From Macrolepiota albuminosa (Eukaryota > Basidiomycota > Agaricomycetes > Agaricales > Agaricaceae), in contig JAMWFC010000084.1 in NCBI GenBank assembly GCA_027475525.1, forward strand, positions 360,258 through 424,257: a stretch of 64,000 nucleotides of DNA, read 5' to 3'. Position 1 is the stretch's first letter. Every line of letters begins with the position of its first letter. Positions 11,356 to 22,375 of this stretch are shown here, one piece after another. The notes under the pieces were generated by a model, which did not search any database, was not told the DNA's origin, and saw nothing but the letters and a program-made list of their open reading frames with translations. The position numbers and the translations under genes are program-made.

Positions 11356-13426
11356 TCACTCATTCTCGCTGTTATCTGAAAGGTCGATGATGGTTCTCGT
11401 ACGCCTGGTCGCAGTCCTACTTGGTGGAGGAGAGAGCCCTTCATCGTCGTCAGACATCATGATAGAACTCTGAACACTACCATGGTTTGACGTGCGCCTC
11501 CTTGATCTTAGCTCTCGACCACGCTGTCTCGTGGCTCCCTCCATCATCACGACCTCCACGTCGCTCTCTTCGTCACTATCATCTGAGAGGTATCGGCGGC
11601 GTACCGGGCGAGTTGAACGTGAAAATCGGCTTGGAGGCGGTTCTGCAGATGATGCTTCGGAGTCATCAATGACGCTGCCCTCAACACCATGGTTTGACGT
11701 GCGTCTCCTTGATCTTAGCTCTCGACCAAGCTGTCTCGTGGCTCCCTCTGTCATCACGACCTCCACGTCGCTCTCTTCGTCACTATCGTCTGAAAAGTAT
11801 CGGCGACGTACCGGGCGAGTTGAACGTGAAAATCGGCTTGGAGGCAGTTCTGCAGATGATGCTTCGGAGTCATCAATGACGCTGCCCTCAAATTCATCCC
11901 TTTCATCCCCACTTTCATCCACCTGAAATTCGTGTGCTCTCTCAAAGCGACCAGTAGGAAAGACTTCATCAAACGTGTTACGGTATAATCGCCCAAGCGT
12001 CCCCGGTACAGCCAGATTCGGGGCCCTAAGCATATCCAGAAGATTATTTTCCTCCTCGTCATCGATCTCTTCACCAAAAATGAAACCAGCGGAATGTTCT
12101 GAATCTGAGTCAGTGTATGCCACGTCATCTCCAAGATACGCGTTCGGCCCATTTGCAAACATTTGCAGAATGTCGCGAAACTCCTCTCCTGCATCAAACT
12201 CCAGGTCCTCGTCGTCCTCATCATCCTCACTCGCTCGGTGTCCAGGGTATTCCCGATTACAATGAGTGCACACCCCTCGCAAAATCTCGTGCATACAATC
12301 AATGCACCTATATATACCTCCGTCGTCTGCATCGTACATGCCCATTTCTTGTAGCCCCTCACCACCCGGTCGTGGTGGACGCGGTGGACGCGGTTCCAAA
12401 AGATCTAAAAACATGCGATTTACACGGCGAAAGATATTACGCCATGGATCGTCGTGGCTTGATGTTGAAGCCTCGGGCTCGAGAGCGGGTACAGGCGCGG
12501 GTAATTCGATCAACCCGCTTCGTACAAGTCCGGCGACCATGCTCTTGACACCCCAAACTTCGACAGGACGCTCCATAATATGTGTACGACACACAGGGCA
12601 TTTCTTCTTTTTATGATAGTGCGATGTTTCAGGAAGGCCTATAATATCTTCTTGGAGGCTGTGTGGCTCGTTCGGCGCTTCTGGAGCTGTGAACCACCGT
12701 ACAAGACAAGAGTAACAGACGATGTGTCCACAAGGCGCGAGAGCGAAAGGCTTGTGTAACAGATCGAGGCAGATTTGACATGTAAGCGCTTGATGGACCT
12801 GAGCTAGATGGGACTGATGCTGACTGAGAAGCTGAAAACATAAAAGAGTGAGTCCAAAGGATCAAAAAGATTGTATTCTGAGCATACCAGACGTTGAGCT
12901 TCAAGTTCTTGCTGCAATCGTGCTATTTGGCTTTCTGGAGATTCTACAATAGGTGGGAGCGATTCTTCTTTTGCCTTTCCCTTCCCTTTGTCTCCATATG
13001 GCTAAAATGCGTTATAAGATGATAAAATATACAAGAAAAGTAATGATGAAGACTCACAATTCGAGGAGACGCGTCCTCCAGGTCTGGGGCATCAGGTGGA
13101 TCTTGCAAAGGCTGCGCTTCTTCGGCTAGCACGTTCTCAGGCATTACACCTATCTCTTCTTGCGCACTATCCTGTGTCGTTACTGTTGCACTCCTAGACT
13201 TCGATCGTGAACGAAAATCGAGCTCAATAGCCGTAGCAACAGACAACTTTCTTTTTTTCTTCCTCTGCCGCTTCTTTTTGTCCTTGGTGCTATCATCCCT
13301 TTTTGATTTCTTCAAAGATCTTGAATTGTCAATGTCTGCGCTAGCCTCCATAGTACTCCGTTTCCTGGAGTTCAAAGATGGGGCAAGGGGGACCATGCTA
13401 GGACCAGGAGCTTGACGCGTTGACAT
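11356..13426 (-). CDS. RING-finger (C3HC4) protein, probable E3 ubiquitin ligase, acidic repetitive tail
   Basis: Probable nuclear or cytosolic ubiquitin ligase. The proposed start is the ATG at 13426 (MSTRQAPGPSMVPLAP); an in-frame ATG farther upstream at 13666 exists but lacks supporting features. Exon 1 holds a Lys/Arg-rich stretch (KKKRQRKKKRK, NLS-like). After two introns (about 13060-13005 and 12885-12835) comes a coiled-coil-like ESQIARLQQELEAQRL, followed by the RING: CQICLDLL...LAPCGHIVCYSC...KKKKCPVC (about 12790-12590). The rest is one long exon with a second Cys cluster (CIDCMHEILRGVCTHC), long acidic runs and two copies of a 69-residue unit containing SVIDDSEASSAE and RRRYxSDDSDEESDVEVVM. 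It ends TIIDLSDNSENE with TGA at 11356-11358. The SDDS/DLSDNSE motifs resemble CK2 sites or SUMO-interacting acidic patches, which is inference. The substrate is unknown. Confidence 0.85.
11481..11894 (-). repeat. Two-unit 207-bp in-frame tandem duplication inside the RING gene
   Basis: The phrase catggtttgacgtgc occurs at 11481 and again at 11688, exactly 207 bp (69 codons) apart. The two units are near identical, differing at a handful of bases, several of them transitions. The duplication doubles the acidic SDDSDEESDVEVV module without breaking the frame, which suggests a recent unequal crossover. Confidence 0.95.
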
Positions 13427-14595
13427 GGCTAGTGGGTCACTGATGTGCGGAGCTTGAAAACACAAGGGCATGGGCTTGGAAGGCAAACAGCGTAAAACAC
13501 ACGAGTCCCAAATTGCCAATTTAGCTGTAGTCTGTTTGTGAATTTGGGGATTACAGCCAGACATTGTCAGTAGATAGATATGAAAGTTTTTTTCTGGAAT
13601 AACGGACTTCACGGAATTTTGTATCCTTGTCATTAACCGTTGCAATTTCATTGTCAACCTGACCACCTGTGCAAGGGCCGAGGGAGGCAGTTCAACACAC
13701 TGCTAATGCCAGAAGCTTTTTCAACTGGAAGAGCCCAGGGAAAATTTATTGTACCACTTCTTTGTCCACTTTTTTACCTTGGAAAAAGGAATTTTCCACT
13801 GTCCTGAGCCTTTTCCCTTGAGAAATGTGTGCACTGTAAATGGCATGTCATATTTCTTTACCAAGAAAAAAGTATTGACTGCCAGCAATGACACATGGTT
13901 GTAGACCAGCTCAGAAATAATCTGTTGCTATCATTGAGGGCTCTAATGCTGAGAGCTCAATAGTACAAATCATGACAGTTGATAGAATGTCATGTCTAAA
14001 TAAACAATATTACACTCATACAAGTTCATTGCAACAAGCTAGAGGCCACAGCTTGCAAAAATATAGGGTAAGTATTCTCCAGAGAATCAGTAGTGAGAAG
14101 TAGAATAAAAATAGGTAAAAGTGCTTACCCTCAGTCACTCCAAGGAAAGGTACAGTGTAATCCACATGACTGGCAACTGATAGGTCAATGGCAATTACCT
14201 GTCTACCGGACCAATGCCTCATATTTCGCCCTGATGTTACTACATACAGCAATGATATACCCCTTGAGAATATGTATACCCAGTTTTGAGCTGAATGTGT
14301 AATTTTACGCGGAGGGACGAGTAATTTTGTGCTGATTTTGGCTGATTTGAGACTGATGGCAACTTTTCGGAGCAAGATTCCTCTCGATATACCCAGTAAA
14401 CCTGCACAAGATTGATACCTATGGAAAGCTATTGAACTACGGAACATAAACAAAAAAAGTCCGAGGTGCGTTGGGGGTGTGGATGCGTCACAAAATGCAT
14501 GACTTTGTTGAGTGCCTTTTAGCGTGACAGCCCAAGCGTAACCCGCACTAGCCCCGTCGCATCCACCATCAAGCTTCTCAGCATCAATCGCTCAA
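13427..14595. other. Boundary between the gene block and TE-rich DNA
   Basis: Contains the RING gene promoter side and then AT-richer DNA. A 145-codon frame at 14016-14453 (-) has no recognisable domain. I see no LTR or TIR ends here and cannot assign a function. Confidence 0.4.
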
Positions 14596-15458
14596 ATGAC
14601 CAGACACACGTTGTCTGATTGTGTCAAGAAAATTAAAAAACGTAATGCGACTCAGGGCACGCTCATTAATGCCATTAACGCGTACAAGGACGACCAACAG
14701 AAGGATATGCAGTTGAGGGAGGGAGGGCCAGCCATTGCGACGCGGTTCAATGTTCCTTACAGAACAATGATGAATCACATTGAAAATGAGCGCATGCAGT
14801 TTATAGGGGACTCGAACAAGAAGAAGAAGTTAACAGACGCAGAGGAACGCACTCTTGTTGAGTTCATTTTGGAATCGGCAGATCGAGGCATGCCGCTCTC
14901 ACATTGCAATATCAAGAAGTACGCCAATGTACTCCTCCAGACAAAGAACGGCCCGCAGTACGAGCCGGTGGGGCATCAATGGATCTTTAATTTCCTCAGC
15001 ATATTGTCCTTGACAAGATGTTGGAGTCACTGAATTTGAAGGAAACCCAGAAGAAGGACGATCGAACAATATTGTTCAATGGGAAAGGTGTTGTGTTGAC
15101 ATCTGATGAGTTTGAGGCTGCAGTGAGGAAACAGCGGGAGAAGAGGAAGAAGGGTGAGGATGAGAAACAAAAGAATAGGGTAGAACAAGAATCCAAGCGG
15201 GATGCAAAGGCGGCAATGGAAGCTTGATGGGAGGAGATGAAGAAAACTCACGACGCGGCGGTTAAGGAATGGGAGGAGGCAACCAAGACATGGGCGGAGG
15301 AGGGTCTCCCTAAAGTGAGGTGGCCAAAGAGGCCCGCAAGGCCCCTGCGTCGTGACCTTGAAGCCGAATTTGCATTTCAAGAGGAAATGGAGGAGGAGGA
15401 GGAGGAGGATGAGGACGACGACGACGACGACGAGATGGCAATAGATGACCCCGAGTAA
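14596..15458 (+). pseudogene. Pogo/CENP-B-like transposase relic lacking the DDE catalytic core
   Basis: The first frame (14596-15033, 145 codons, ATG) has the HTH architecture of pogo/Fot-type transposases: an N-terminal Psq-like part (GGPAIATRFNVPYRTMMNHI) and a CENP-B-type HTH (LTDAEERTLVEFILESADRG, GPQYEPVGHQWIFNFL). At about 14997 the frame shifts by one or two bases into a second frame (HIVLDKMLESLNLKETQKKD...) that encodes the charged C-terminal tail. One in-frame TGA at about 15225 then separates it from the acidic end (EEEEEEDEDDDDDDE), which stops at 15456-15458. The whole DDE domain, normally between WIFNFL and the tail, is missing, so this is an internally deleted relic. It might alternatively be a domesticated DNA-binding fragment, but the frameshift and stop argue against that. 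Confidence 0.75.
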
Positions 15459-15562
15459 ACGCGTGACACCCGCGTTTGTCACGGTTGCCAATTACATGCA
15501 TTCGGTCGGTTTTGCCCCGACTTTCATAGAATCACCTATATACCATCTTCAACTCCATATAA

Positions 15563-15716
15563 TTTTTTCATAGTTCGTTCTTATAATCCTCAATACTTGT
15601 ATTACCCTGTAGTATACTCAGAAATATAGTTTATTTGCCTTTTTTCATAGTTCGTTCTTATAATCCTCAATACTTGTATTACCCTGTAGTATACTCAGAA
15701 ATATAGTTTATTTGCC
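15563..15716. repeat. 77-bp tandem duplication (2 copies)
   Basis: The unit beginning ttttttcatagttcg and ending tagtttatttgcc occurs at 15563 and at 15640 with essentially no differences. It lies just 3' of the pogo-like relic and may be its 3' UTR or terminal region. Confidence 0.9.
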
Positions 15717-15867
15717 GTGAGAAAAGATATTCAGGCGTGGCAAAGTCAGTTGCCATTCATGTGTCTTACACTGTAGATAATGGAGGGTTGTGTTTGTATG
15801 GTCTCTAGTTGTCTAGTCAAAAAAAATGAAGTTTATTTGCAAATAGTATTTATTGAGCCACATAAAA

Positions 15868-15977
15868 CTTGTTCTCTTTGGATCTGCCTCTGCCAGGTGA
15901 GTATATCCTCTAATATACTTTGGATTTCTCTCTGCCAGCTGTGTGACTGAGCCATAGTCTCTAGAGGTTGCCTTACA
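15868..15977 (-). repeat. Family-A LTR fragment
   Basis: Reads, inverted, as the 5' end of the family-A LTR: the reverse complement begins TGTAAGGCAACCTCTAGAGA and contains the two CTGGCAGAGG-type blocks typical of the family. It ends 16 bp before copia #1, so copia #1 inserted beside it. Confidence 0.75.
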
Positions 15978-15993
15978 ATTGTACTCTTTGGGA

Positions 15994-16365
15994 TGTTGGT
16001 ATTTTAACATTTCACAGATATCACACCAGCCGCTTACTGCACAGGGACGAACGAGTGGCCTGGCCACCGCATCCATTGTCCTCATTCCTTTCTCTAGTCT
16101 CCCTCATTGTTACTATTCCCCTCCATTGTTAATGTACACGTATATAATCGCCATTGCTATAGATGAGCCCCTCAGTTTCTTATACCGGACTGAGGGGTGA
16201 GTAACTACAGTGACTACGAACTTACTTACGAACTGACTGTACCCATAGAACATACTTACGAGTTGCTCTTAGGTACAGTTAATACAGTTTCTTATACCGG
16301 ACTGAGAGAACATACTTACAAGTTGCTCTTAGTCGCTCTTAGATCATAGGTCTTGGTTTCTAACA
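15994..16365 (+). repeat. 5' LTR of copia #1
   Basis: 372 bp, TG...CA ends. Carries repeated motifs of the type cttataccggactgag and acttacgagttgctcttag. Confidence 0.95.
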
Positions 16366-16376
16366 GGTTATGGGCA
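16366..16376 (+). promoter_or_regulatory. Primer binding site of copia #1
   Basis: GGTTATGGGC directly abuts the 5' LTR. Initiator tRNA-Met has an anticodon loop of the type CTCATAACC, so this looks like the half-tRNA priming site known from several Ty1/copia groups. Copia #2 has the same motif (34295 down to 34286, minus strand) and copia #3 has ggttataggcc at 42143. Confidence 0.6.
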
Positions 16377-16564
16377 TATTGTCGAATACCCTCTGATAGG
16401 ATATCAACACACCAGACCTTTCTTCCTTTGAGCTGTCTTCTGCTCTCTAATCGGACCCCTGTCCAAATTCATTGCGTGACGCATCGCGTACCTCAGATCT
16501 CTTTGTCTATTGTCTTTGTCCCACTCACTGCGATTCTGCTCGCCTCTCTGAAGCTCTGCCTGCC

Positions 16565-19500
16565 ATGGCCCCTATATCCCCATCTTCCGCATTGTCCACG
16601 GATTCCACCAACCCCTCCGTCCCAGAACGCGTAATACGCCACAGGTGGGAAGGTCCCAAGTATGCTTGAGCCGACGGGAATTTCACTCTGTGGACCAAAA
16701 GGCTTAAGGACGCGCTCATCCTCAATGGCATATATTCACACGTCTTTGATGATGTCACCATTTGTCTGAGTATGGATTTGGAACCCCGTGCATATGCCAA
16801 CTGGGGGCTGAACGATCGACTCGCTATTACCTTCATTAAATCCGCGCTTGATGATACAGAGCACCGCAACCTTGTTACCGACTTGGGGGCGGCTGCGTGT
16901 TTTGCAGATCTGAAAACCCGAGCACAGAGGGAAGGCCCCATCAAGCAGATCGCTCTCCTCCAGGAAGCATTATCGACTTACTGTTCAACCACCGAACCGC
17001 TGCCAGTCACAGCAGGACGCATAACGGACATCATGAAGCGAGCGTTCGATATAGAGAAGGTCGACAGGGATCTCTTCACCTGCATTGCTCTGTTAAACAG
17101 CCTGAATGACCCATTCTTTGAATCACTTCAGAATTCCGTCTCAACCATCATCAGCAGAAGCTCTCAGAGCGTGCCATGCAGTCCTACGGATATCTGTGTA
17201 CTCATGGAGAATGCTCAGAACATTCTCAATGCCAAGGCCAAGTCTAACCACGCTATGGCTTTCAGCGCGAGAGGGGGTGGAAAAGCGGACTTACCAGGCC
17301 ACAACCATGCTCTTGGTGCGACCTGCTGCAAAAATTGCTTCACGCTGAAAAGGCCGTGCAAGGGTCATACCAAAGCGTACTGTGTACAGAAAGGAGGAGG
17401 TATGGCTGGGAAGTCTATTGCTGAAGCACAGGAAGCGCAGAGGGCATCGAGAAGCAAAAACAACGCACCATTGAAGGCCTCCAACAAGTCCACTACTACC
17501 CCAGCACAGTCGCCAAAGCCTTTCGTTGCCGTCACCGGTCTAGACGGAAAGTTGTGGTACGTTGACCCAACACAGCTAGGGCAGCTGCCTGCTCCCACGG
17601 AAATGGCTGCTATCGCCGAAGTTATCCCCTCTCCATCAACAACAACACACAGCACGGAGTGTTGGGAGCACGTTGGCTTCACCGCCATAGACGAAGTCTG
17701 CGCCACTGTGAACTGGGACGTACACACTAAACAGACCACAGAAAGTGTCCTTGCCACTGATGTTAAACCGGTGGAAAAATCTGGATGCTTACCCGTCAAC
17801 TCTCTGCTCACCAATCCTTTCCTCATCGACTCCAGCACAACCGTCCATATATCTCCCTGCCGCAAAGACTTTGCAACTTTACGACCGATCCTGCCGCGCA
17901 ATGTAAAGGGACTCGGTGGATCCACAGTCGCGGCAATCAGAGTCGGAGATATCAAACTACACATTGCAAAAGGGGCAGACATTGTCCTGCGAGACACTTT
18001 GTACATCCCAAATGCAACTGTCCGTCTCATTTCAGTCAGTTCTCTCGCTACCTGCTCAGGCTTAGACACTGTCTTCAACAACTTATCCGTAAAAATTGTC
18101 GATCAATCCACACGCTCACTCGTCACATAAGGAACCCTCACGCCAGATCAATGCCTCTACACTCTCGATCTCAGCACTGCCTCATCTCAGCATCGCGCTT
18201 TCTCACTTCAACATGCTTGTGACCTGGAAACTTGGCATCGTCGTCTTGGACATGCCAACTACCAGATCATCATAGACATGGCAAAAACTGGGATGATTCC
18301 AGGTATGCCCTCTGTCTTCTCCTCGAAGCCACCTAAATGTGACTCATGTATCCTCAGCAAACAAACGAGGAACGTGGTGCCAAAGGTGCGGGAGGATGGG
18401 TGGAAAGCAACACATAAGCTAGAAATAGTGTGGGTTGACCTTACTGGCCCCCAGGCTGTCGTATCTTGTGGAGGCTACAAGTATATTATGAATATAGTCG
18501 ACGATTTCACAAGTGAACACTGGTCAATACTCCTCAAGACCAAAAGTGATGCTTTACCTAATCTCAAAGCCTGGCAAGTAGCATGCAAGAATGAGACGCA
18601 GTTGAAGCTTGGCACCTTTAGAACTGGTCACGACAGGGAGCTCGATGGGCAGGATATGCAAGCATGGCTTCTATCTCAGGATACAGAGCAACAACATGGG
18701 GCGGCTTATACATTGGCACATATTGGACGTGTCGAGCGGATGCATCGGACCCTTATGGGTAAGGCACGTATGATGAGGATAGCGGCAGGCTGTCTACCTA
18801 ACATGTGGGATGAGTTTTATTTAACCGCATCTCATCTTCACAAAAGGACACTCACAAAGTCGACCAAAGGCATCACTCCCCATGAAGCTTGGATAGGCAG
18901 GCGACCGAAATATTCCTACATGCGTTGCAAGGCATTCGTTCTCATCTTAGCTGAACATAACCCAAAAATCTATGCTCGATTGATCAAGTGTATATTAATA
19001 GGGTATGCTAGGGGCTCTAAAGCTTACAGGTGCTATGAAAAAGCAACTGGTAAGATATATGAGACCTATCACGTCAAATTCAGCGAAAGCCATGAAGGAC
19101 CATCTTGAGGACCATCTCAAACTTCCAATTCACCTCTAGATATTGCTCCAAACCATCCACCTGATCAGCCCCAGCAAGATCTTCTCGAATTTGATGATCC
19201 TATCGCCTCAGGAGGAGCTCATTCACTCAACTCTCAGCTGCAGCCTCAGCTCACAGAACCAATAGATATCCCACCTATTCCTCAACTCCGTCGATCTGGC
19301 TGTGTACCCGTTCCGACTGCTAGATCAGACCCCGACAATGCGCCTGTATCTCGAACGCAGAAGGCAGTACTGGAGTCCACTGCTGCGGGAGAACGTGTAC
19401 AGGCTCTGCGCAACATGAGAGCATCCAACCTGGGCTTGAGGGGAACCGATCAAGGCACCAAGGGTCCCAATCCTGTTGCAGAACAAGGTTCAGATAAGCC

Positions 19501-21178
19501 CGATCTTTCCAATGTTGTGTCATTACATGATCTCGAATACCTGCTGACTGCAACTCACGAGTTCAAGGATTACCCTCCAGCCCCTGTTTTCAGTGATGAG
19601 CCACAAACCTGGGCAGAAGCGAAGGAGTTGGTGGATGCTGGTCAGTGGGAAGCAGCATATCGCGATGAGCTCACTTCTCTCAGGGACATGGGCGTATATC
19701 AACTTGTACCTTGCTCTACAGTCCCAGCCGGCCACAAAGTGCGTACTGGGCACCCTGTCTTCAAAATAAAGTGGGATGAGCATGGGAATGCCATTAGGTT
19801 CAAAGTCAGATTGGTATTTTGTGGCCATGAACAGATCTACGGACGAGATTACACTAAAACCACATCACCCACAGCCTGCATGGAATCCTGGCGCATATTG
19901 CTTCATTTAGCTGCTGCCAAGAGCTGGGATGCAACTCAAATCAACGTGAAGACTGCCTTCTTGTACGGCATCCTCCCTGATGACGAGATACAATACATGA
20001 GATAGCCGGATGGCTTCGAGGAAGTGGGTAAAGAGGATTGGGTCTGGATGTTGGTAAAGAGGCTATATGGCATGAAGCAGGCTGGGAGAATATGGAACCA
20101 GGCTGTCAACAACAATATGGCCACATGGGGATTCACACGTTTACCCTGCAAGTCTTGCATCTTTTATTGAACTACTGATCGTGGCACTGTCATAGCGGCT
20201 CTCCATGTGGACGACTTTCTTTCTATTGCTAGTAGTAAGGAGGAGAACGAGCGCTTCAAGGCTCAAATGCGTCAAGTATGGACCATTTCTGACCTTGGGA
20301 CGCCGCGTTTTGTCGTAGGCATCGCGGTGGAATAGGATTGCCCCAACAACTCGGTAAAGTTGTCGCAGACGGCGCTGATCAACAAAATCATTTGTCAGTT
20401 CGGTCAGAAGGACGCCACCCCCTTATCTCTGCCGATGGACCCCAATACAAAGCTGAGACGCATTGATCGCGGTACACTGTCTCATGAGGAGCGTCTCGCT
20501 ATGGATAAGACCCCTTATTGGCAACTAGTAGGATGCCTATTGTACGTCGCCATATCCACACGACCTGACATCGTCTTCGGCGTACAGCAACTCACCCAGT
20601 ATCTGGATTGCTACACTTCCGCGCATTGGCACGCCACAATTTGCCTCGTCAGATATTTGAAGGGCACACGTGACCTACAGCTCCACCTTGGTGGCTCAGA
20701 CTCGGATGCCAAACTTACTGGGTACACTGACTCTGACTGGGCCAGCTGCCCTGACACTCGACAGAGCGTCAGAGGGTACATTTGGAGCCTTGGATCTGGG
20801 GCGCTTTCCTGGGCAGTTAGGAAGCAGCGCACTGTGGCCACATCTTCTTGCAAGGCGGAATACATGGCCGCCTTTGAGAGCGCTCAGGAGGGCATCTGGC
20901 TTCGAGCCTTATTGCAAGGGATCGGAATTGACCTCACCAACCAGCCCACTCAGATATACTGCGACAACGATTCGGCAATCGCTCTCTCCGAAGACCCTCT
21001 TCTGCACGTGCACGTAAAACACGTTGATATTAAGTACCATTTTCTCAGGGAACGTGTTCAGTCAAACGAACTGGTCGTACTCCGTGTCCCATCCAAGGAG
21101 AACACCGCGGACATATTCACAAAAGCCCTTTCCACTCCCTCGTTCACGTATCTTCGTCCCCGACTAGGCCTCCAATAA
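16565..21178 (+). pseudogene. Copia #1 gag-pol polyprotein, six in-frame stops
   Basis: A single frame from ATG 16565 (MAPISPSSALSTDSTN) to TAA at 21176-21178. Order: gag with a Cys/His-rich segment (CCKNCFTLKRPCKGHTKAYC), protease (PFLIDSSTTVHISP, where DSS replaces DSG), integrase zinc finger (WHRRLGHANY...CDSCILSKQTR), integrase core (VWVDLTGP; RTGHDREL; GRVERMHR), RT (FKIKWDEHGN; INVKTAFLYG; HVDDFLSIAS, the usual YVDD being HVDD) and RNase H (YTDSDWASCPDTRQS; SSCKAEYMAA; CDNDSAIAL). In-frame stops lie at 16666, 18128, 19106, 20003, 20168 and 20333. At the last three, copia #2 keeps Q, R and W, so each stop is one transition from sense. Otherwise the frame is open without indels. Confidence 0.9.
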
Positions 21179-21224
21179 AGCCCCCATTATTCCATGCGAG
21201 GAGGAGTGTCTGGGTGAGGAGGAG

Positions 21225-21596
21225 TGTTGGTATTTTAACATTTCACAGATATCACACCAGCCGCTTACTGCACAGGGACGAACGAGTGGCCTGGCCACCG
21301 CATCCATTGTCCTCATTCCTTTCTCTAGTCTCCCTCATTGTTACTATTCCCCTCCATTGTTAATGTACACGTATATAATCGCCATTGCTATAGATGAGCC
21401 CCTCAGTTTCTTATACCGGACTGAGGGGTGAGTAACTACAGTGACTACGAACTTACTTACGAACTGACTGTACCCATAGAACATACTTACGAGTTGCTCT
21501 TAGGTACAGTTAATACAGTTTCTTATACCGGACTGAGGGAACATACTTACGAGTTGCTCTTAGTCGCTCTTAGATCATAGGTCTTGGTTTCTAACA
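21225..21596 (+). repeat. 3' LTR of copia #1
   Basis: 372 bp, preceded by the purine tract ggtgaggaggag. It differs from the 5' LTR at only two sites by eye. Confidence 0.95.
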
Positions 21597-22375
21597 TGGG
21601 AGTTGTACAAGTCTATACTCAACACAGCCAATATGATAGTAGGACATGGTGGCTTGGACAGTCAGCCAAACTAAAATTTGGCAAAGTCTATTATTGTATA
21701 AACAAATATTACATCAATCCTTAACAAAAGAATAAATGACAATACAGAACAATGTTTGTCAAGGTTGATAGTATAATTATACTGAGTTTTGCAACTGTGA
21801 ATGCATGACCAATAAACATATCAAATATTTCTGAATAACTACAGTTACAATAACTTCTGTCCCTACATACAATGTTCTATGATAGGAGTAACTGACTAAG
21901 TTGGGAATAGGAGCAGCTGAGTATTCTTCCCAACTGAATTTTCAAAACATCCAAGGAAGTTGAGACAAAATATGTAGAAATACAAGGATGTATGTAATTG
22001 ATCATAAGCTAAATGTGGTTAAATATGTATAAGGAAATTGTGTTTTAATGTGTTTTAAAATGTGATGCAAAGAAAGAGGAAGGAATGAAATCAGTTTAAA
22101 CAGCTATGATATTAGTGATGTCTACCACTATTCTGTGAATACTGGAATAGTAGAGAAGGAGAAGGAGGCAAACTTTCTCAACATGAGGGACTCTTAGCAA
22201 TAGAGGGAGACTCAAACTTCTTCAGCAACAAGATCTGGAAGAAACAGCCAACTCAGGGTCTTAATTGAAAGATTAGCAAGAAAATACGCCTCAGGAGTAA
22301 CTGACTTGTCAGTACAGACTGGGAGACATACCCCTGACCTGGACTAGTGGGACCAAGTGGGCCACAGCAGGCTCA
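21597..22375. other. AT-rich stretch between copia #1 and gypsy #1
   Basis: No supported gene. It probably holds the 5' end or LTR of the decayed gypsy element to the right, but I could not pair it with a second LTR. Confidence 0.4.

Larger units (their letters stand above)
15994..21596 (+). mobile_element. Ty1/copia element #1, complete with two LTRs and TSD
   Basis: A 5.6-kb LTR retrotransposon. The LTRs at 15994-16365 and 21225-21596 are both 372 bp, begin TGTTGGTATTTTAACA and end GGTTTCTAACA. By eye they differ at two positions only (both A/G, in the last quarter). The 5-bp target duplication TGGGA lies at 15989-15993 and 21597-21601. The first internal bases are a half-tRNA-type primer site and the polypurine tract is the ggtgaggaggag run before the 3' LTR. 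The internal polyprotein has six stop codons. Confidence 0.95.

Noticed and set aside
11492..11926. Long plus-strand open frame with Ser/Arg-rich repeats
   Set aside because: It is the antisense shadow of the duplicated acidic part of the RING gene; the minus-strand frame is 412 codons long with a RING exon upstream.
16565..21178. Programmed stop read-through in copia #1
   Set aside because: There are six stops of all three types at scattered places, and the sister element has sense codons there; decay explains them more simply.
15994..21596. Copia #1 as an active autonomous retrotransposon
   Set aside because: Six stops, a protease DSS in place of DSG and a changed integrase motif (RTGHDREL) make autonomous activity implausible despite the near-identical LTRs.
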